From Shinella curvata (GTDB taxonomy: Bacteria > Pseudomonadota > Alphaproteobacteria > Rhizobiales > Rhizobiaceae), in assembly GCF_022899935.1 (NCBI RefSeq), contig NZ_JALJCJ010000001.1, positions 890,053 to 954,052 on the forward strand: a DNA stretch of 64,000 bases, read 5' to 3'. Within the stretch, counting starts at the first letter, position 1, and every line of letters starts with the position of its first letter. Below, one piece after another: positions 61,186 to 64,000 of the stretch. Under the pieces are notes generated by a model. That model was not told where the DNA came from, did not search any database, and saw only the letters and a list, made by a program, of their open reading frames with translations. Position numbers and translations under genes: made by a program.

Positions 61186-61210
61186 AACGTCGAAACCCGC
61201 CCACGGTTCC
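61186..61210 (-). promoter_or_regulatory. EcfG general-stress promoter of the DUF2171 gene
   Basis: On the minus strand GGAAC, exactly 16 bases, then CGTT, with the -10 ending 33 bases before the start codon. This is an exact match to the EcfG/RpoE2 consensus of Alphaproteobacteria. Confidence 0.75.
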
Positions 61211-61242
61211 GGCCAATGTGTTCGGCATCGGGCACGAGGATC

Positions 61243-62298
61243 TCAGGCCACGTCACCAGCCCCCTGCCTATGGCGGGCCTCTGCTGTTGCCCTCTTAGGA
61301 TTGCCGGCTCGACCGCCTGGCATGGTGCGCGCAGCACCGGGAAGCCGCTGAAATTCGCGTTCAGAAGGAAGCGTTCCGCGCGCCTCAGCCGGGAACAGCC
61401 AGGGATAGACGCTCACGATCACGATGCCCGTCAGGACACCCGCCGCCCCGATGGCGAATTCCCGCGTCAGCGGCTCGCCCAGAAGCACGACGCCCAGGAG
61501 AACACCGAACACCGGCGTCATGAACGAAAAGACGCCGAGCTGCGACGCCCGATATTTCGTCAGTAGCCAGAACCATGTCAGGAAACTGAGGAAGGAGACG
61601 GCGAGCGCCTGGAAGGCAAGGTTCAAGAGCAGCGCCTGCGAAGGGATGAAGGCTGCGTCGCCCGAAAGCACGGCGGCCCCGGTCAGGAGGGGAAAGGCGG
61701 TCGCAAGCTGGTAGAACAGGACATGCGTGGCCGGAGCCGCACTCAAGCGCGTCGTCCGGATCAGAACCGTCGTCAATCCCCAGGCCGCGCCGCCAATCAG
61801 CGCCAGTCCGTCGCCCCAGAGCACGTCACCGAGGTCGCCCGCCACCTGATGGCTATCCTGGGGCGCGAGAAAGGCAAAGACGATCCCCAGCGCGGCCACG
61901 GCGATCCCGCCCCATTGCATGGCCGAGAGGCGCTCGGCAGGCAGTTTCCAATGCAGGCCGAGCGCGGCGAATATCGGCGCCGTGTAAAGGAAGACCACGA
62001 CATGCGAGGCGGAGGTGTGCTTGAGCGCCTCGCCGACCAGGAAGAACTCGAAGGCGAACAGGAAACCTGCACAAACACCGAGCACCACGGTTTTTCCCCA
62101 CAGATCCACCTTCTGCCCTCTGATGCGGACCAACACGAACACGCAGAGCGCGGCAAGGCCGGATCGCAGGCCGATCTGAAGCACGGGCGCGGCAAACACG
62201 CTCGTGGATTTCAAGCCGATCTGCTGAAACGCCCAGATAAGGCAGATACCCACCATGAGGCCTACGGCCGTTATGTCGACGGATTTGCGGCTGTCCAA
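61243..62298 (-). CDS. EamA/DMT-family transporter
   Basis: A 351-residue inner-membrane protein with ten predicted helices in two EamA repeats (the first from VDITAVGLMVGICLIWAFQQ, the second from GDGLALIGGAAWGLTTVLIR). Typical DMT ends are SASHVVVFLYTAPIFAALG and GVFSFMTPVFGVLLGVVLLG. It is probably an exporter of amino acids or related metabolites. I chose a TTG start at 62298 because GGAG lies eight bases upstream. An ATG at 62340 would add 14 residues without a ribosome site. Divergent from an AraC regulator, which likely controls it. Confidence 0.85.
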   Translation of the reverse strand: MDSRKSVDITAVGLMVGICLIWAFQQIGLKSTSVFAAPVLQIGLRSGLAALCVFVLVRIRGQKVDLWGKTVVLGVCAGFLFAFEFFLVGEALKHTSASHVVVFLYTAPIFAALGLHWKLPAERLSAMQWGGIAVAALGIVFAFLAPQDSHQVAGDLGDVLWGDGLALIGGAAWGLTTVLIRTTRLSAAPATHVLFYQLATAFPLLTGAAVLSGDAAFIPSQALLLNLAFQALAVSFLSFLTWFWLLTKYRASQLGVFSFMTPVFGVLLGVVLLGEPLTREFAIGAAGVLTGIVIVSVYPWLFPAEARGTLPSEREFQRLPGAARTMPGGRAGNPKRATAEARHRQGAGDVA

Positions 62299-62362
62299 GA
62301 TCGTAGCTCCGGTTTCGCAAGCCGCAATAGCATTTGGCATGAAAGGCGGATATAATGACTTC

Positions 62363-63178
62363 ATGACAGTCGGTATCGAAATCCTGACAGGCGCGCCGGG
62401 CATCGCGCATTTCCGCGACGTGCCTTTTCGCGATGCCCTGCCCTATCCCTTGTATTTCCGCTCGGCGCAGATGCCGCAAAACGCGACCTATCCACGCCAC
62501 AGCCATCCCTGGGGCGAGTTCGTCTACTCCTACAGCGGCATGATGGAAGTCAGCCTTGCCGACGCGCACTTTCTGGCGCCGCCGCACTATGCCGTCTGGC
62601 TACCGCCCGACATAGAACATCGGGGCCTGAACCGCCACGCCGCTGTCCATTGCTCGCTTTATGTCGATCCTTCGCTCTGCGGTAACCTTCCGCAGGAAAC
62701 GACGGCGCTCGAGGTCAGCCCGTTGTTGCGCGCGATGCTGGAGCATCTGCGCGAGAACGCCGAACGAGACCACGGTGCGGTCGAACATCTGCGTTTCCTC
62801 CAGGTCGTCGTCGATCTCGTCACGGCGGCGCCGAATGTCGGCACCTACCTGCCCTGGTCGGTCGATCCGCTGCTTGAACCGATGCTTGTCCACCTGCGGG
62901 AAAATCCCGCCGACAATCTTTCGCTTGCCGAACACGCGCGCCGCGCCGCGACCGCGGAACGTACGCTGATCCGCCGATGCCTGCGTGATCTCGGCATGCC
63001 TTTCGCCGAATGGAAACAGCGGCTTCGGGTTGTCAAGGCCATGCCGATGCTCGAGGCGAACGATACGGTCGAAAGCATCGCCATTGCCCTGGGATACAGA
63101 AACGCGTCGTCATTCATCGCCATGTTCAAACGCATGACCGGCACGACTCCCGACGACTACCGGGCTTCGGCGCGCTGA
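62363..63178 (+). CDS. AraC-family regulator
   Basis: A 271-residue regulator. An N-terminal cupin (RHSHPWGEFVYSYSGMMEVS, PPDIEHRGLNRHAAVHCSLY) should sense a small ligand. The C-terminal double HTH runs from LVHLRENPADNLSLAEHARR to SIAIALGYRNASSFIAMFKR. This architecture is common among regulators transcribed divergently from DMT or MFS exporters. The start is uncertain: ATG 62363 is preferred and ATG 62339 is possible, neither with a strong Shine-Dalgarno. The divergent control region is only about 65 bases. Confidence 0.85.
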   Translation: MTVGIEILTGAPGIAHFRDVPFRDALPYPLYFRSAQMPQNATYPRHSHPWGEFVYSYSGMMEVSLADAHFLAPPHYAVWLPPDIEHRGLNRHAAVHCSLYVDPSLCGNLPQETTALEVSPLLRAMLEHLRENAERDHGAVEHLRFLQVVVDLVTAAPNVGTYLPWSVDPLLEPMLVHLRENPADNLSLAEHARRAATAERTLIRRCLRDLGMPFAEWKQRLRVVKAMPMLEANDTVESIAIALGYRNASSFIAMFKRMTGTTPDDYRASAR

Positions 63179-63335
63179 ATGCCGGGAGTGTTGACCGCGG
63201 AAACCGACCGCAACACGAGCCGATCGCACTCCAGAATTCCACACGCCTCCCGAAGTGATATGCATAGCTATCGGTGACGTGGATCACCCGCACCACAACC
63301 GGTCGCGCCCTTCTGCGGCTTGGAGAACGGAACCC

Positions 63336-63977
63336 TTGAGCAGCCAGACCGAACAGCCGAAGCCGGTAATCAGCAGAGCGACACGACTTACACTCCTGTG
63401 CCGTGGCGCAACCCTGGCCAACCGGCAATCGCGCCTCTCCTCCGACGATCCCCTGCTGCCCGGAGAGCAGGCGCGGTTGCGCGCGCTTGCGCTGCAACTT
63501 CGTCCGTTCTTTCCGGTGTTTTGCGCGCCCGAGCGTGCGGCAGCCGAAACGGCGGCTGTCTTTTCCGGCGACGCGGCATCGTGCCCGGCGCTTCGGGATC
63601 TCGATTATGGCCGATGGGCCAACCGAACGATCACGGACATCGCGCAGCAATCCCCGGACGACCTGCAGGATTGGAGGACAGACCCGGCATCCTCCCCACA
63701 TGGCGGCGAGCCCTTTCTGGCAGCGCAGGCGCGGGCGTCGGTCTGGCTGGAGAGCCTTCATTCGACCGGCGGAAACACGCTGGCCGTGACGCATGCCATC
63801 GTCCTGAAGCTTCTTTTCCTGCACGTGATCGACGCGCCGCTCACCTCGCTCTGGCGTATCGACGTCGAACCACTCGCTATGCTGACGCTGACCAGCGACG
63901 GCAGGCGCTGGGCGCTTCGCAGCTTCGGAACACAGCTCGCGGCGGGATCGCCACCCGGCGAGGAACCCCTTGGCTAG
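63336..63977 (+). CDS. Histidine-phosphatase-fold protein lacking the catalytic His
   Basis: A protein of about 213 residues of the phosphoglycerate-mutase/histidine-phosphatase superfamily. The N-terminal motif that should read like RHG-E/A-T is LLCRGAT: the catalytic His position is Arg. The later parts are kept, namely CAPERAAAETAAVF, LDYGRWANRTITDI, and the second His in AVTHAIVLKLLFLHV. Activity is therefore doubtful. The start is probably TTG 63336 behind GGAGAACGG; an in-frame ATG at 63255 would add 27 residues. The 157 bases before it, after the AraC gene, show nothing else recognisable. Related proteins sit beside cobalt/cobalamin genes in rhizobia. Confidence 0.72.
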   Translation: MSSQTEQPKPVISRATRLTLLCRGATLANRQSRLSSDDPLLPGEQARLRALALQLRPFFPVFCAPERAAAETAAVFSGDAASCPALRDLDYGRWANRTITDIAQQSPDDLQDWRTDPASSPHGGEPFLAAQARASVWLESLHSTGGNTLAVTHAIVLKLLFLHVIDAPLTSLWRIDVEPLAMLTLTSDGRRWALRSFGTQLAAGSPPGEEPLG

Positions 63978-64000
63978 TCATTCCAAACCGAAAGATGGCT
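63970..64000 (+). CDS. Possible start of a further gene (partial)
   Basis: A TTG with GAGGAA four bases upstream overlaps the end of the phosphatase-fold gene and opens a frame MASHSKPKDG that runs off the right edge. The signal is reasonable but only ten codons are visible. Confidence 0.3.
   Translation, partial: MASHSKPKDG

Overview
The window is high-GC, densely coded DNA with the gene content of an alphaproteobacterium of the Rhizobiaceae (Rhizobium/Agrobacterium/Shinella/Ensifer type). Pointers to this are a bcsN-bcsA-bcsB cellulose cluster, AapQ/AapM-type amino-acid permeases, an Lrp-type PutR beside a PutA that lacks the enterobacterial DNA-binding domain, EcfG-like stress promoters, and several operons for small nitrogen and sulfur compounds. 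No rRNA, tRNA, transposase, integrase, phage gene or CRISPR array was seen. It reads as ordinary chromosome or chromid rich in accessory catabolic operons. The genus cannot be fixed without a database.

Layout. 0-10 kb (minus strand): a LytS/LytTR two-component pair runs into bcsN, bcsA, bcsB and a TPR protein. The Shine-Dalgarno of a further gene lies at the left edge. 10.1-12.3 kb: a secreted RTX protein with four PPC-like repeats and no enzyme domain. 12.3-24.4 kb: an uptake, catabolism and sensing island. It holds two amidohydrolases, a flavin-reductase-like protein, a GntR/FCD regulator, an amino-acid-type ABC transporter without an ATPase, a histidine kinase and FixJ-type regulator followed by a secreted HbpS/GlcG-like protein, and an Asp/Glu/hydantoin racemase. 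TTGTnnACAA sites sit in three of its promoter regions. 24.6-29.4 kb: two tiny genes, an MFS carrier, a TPR/winged-helix regulator, a beta-propeller protein and a DUF1989 protein. 29.5-34.1 kb: putR and putA with a small gene between them.

34.1-57.4 kb is a large organosulfur-scavenging island. It has two DszA/NtaA-type flavin monooxygenases, three DszC/SfnB-type acyl-CoA-dehydrogenase-fold oxygenases, an SsuD-type monooxygenase, an isopenicillin-N-synthase-like dioxygenase, an FAD/NAD(P)-binding protein, MetNIQ, SsuABC, a second ATPase-less amino-acid-type transporter, and CysE plus MetY to assimilate the released sulfur. The genes form six transcription units. Each has a related AT-rich element upstream, which suggests one shared sulfur-starvation regulator (CysB-like by inference). 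No FMN reductase is present in the island.

57.5-64 kb holds housekeeping and stress genes: pncB, otsB, a ROK-family protein that appears circularly permuted, a DUF2171 protein behind a textbook EcfG promoter, a DMT exporter with a divergent AraC regulator, and a histidine-phosphatase-fold protein that has lost its catalytic histidine.

The best candidates for undescribed biology are the common AT-rich operator of the sulfur island, the transporter-amidohydrolase-kinase-regulator-HbpS operon with its 16-bp palindrome, the permuted ROK protein, and a 99-residue tri-cysteine membrane protein in the ssu-metY operon. All function names rest on recognising families by eye. None was confirmed by a search.
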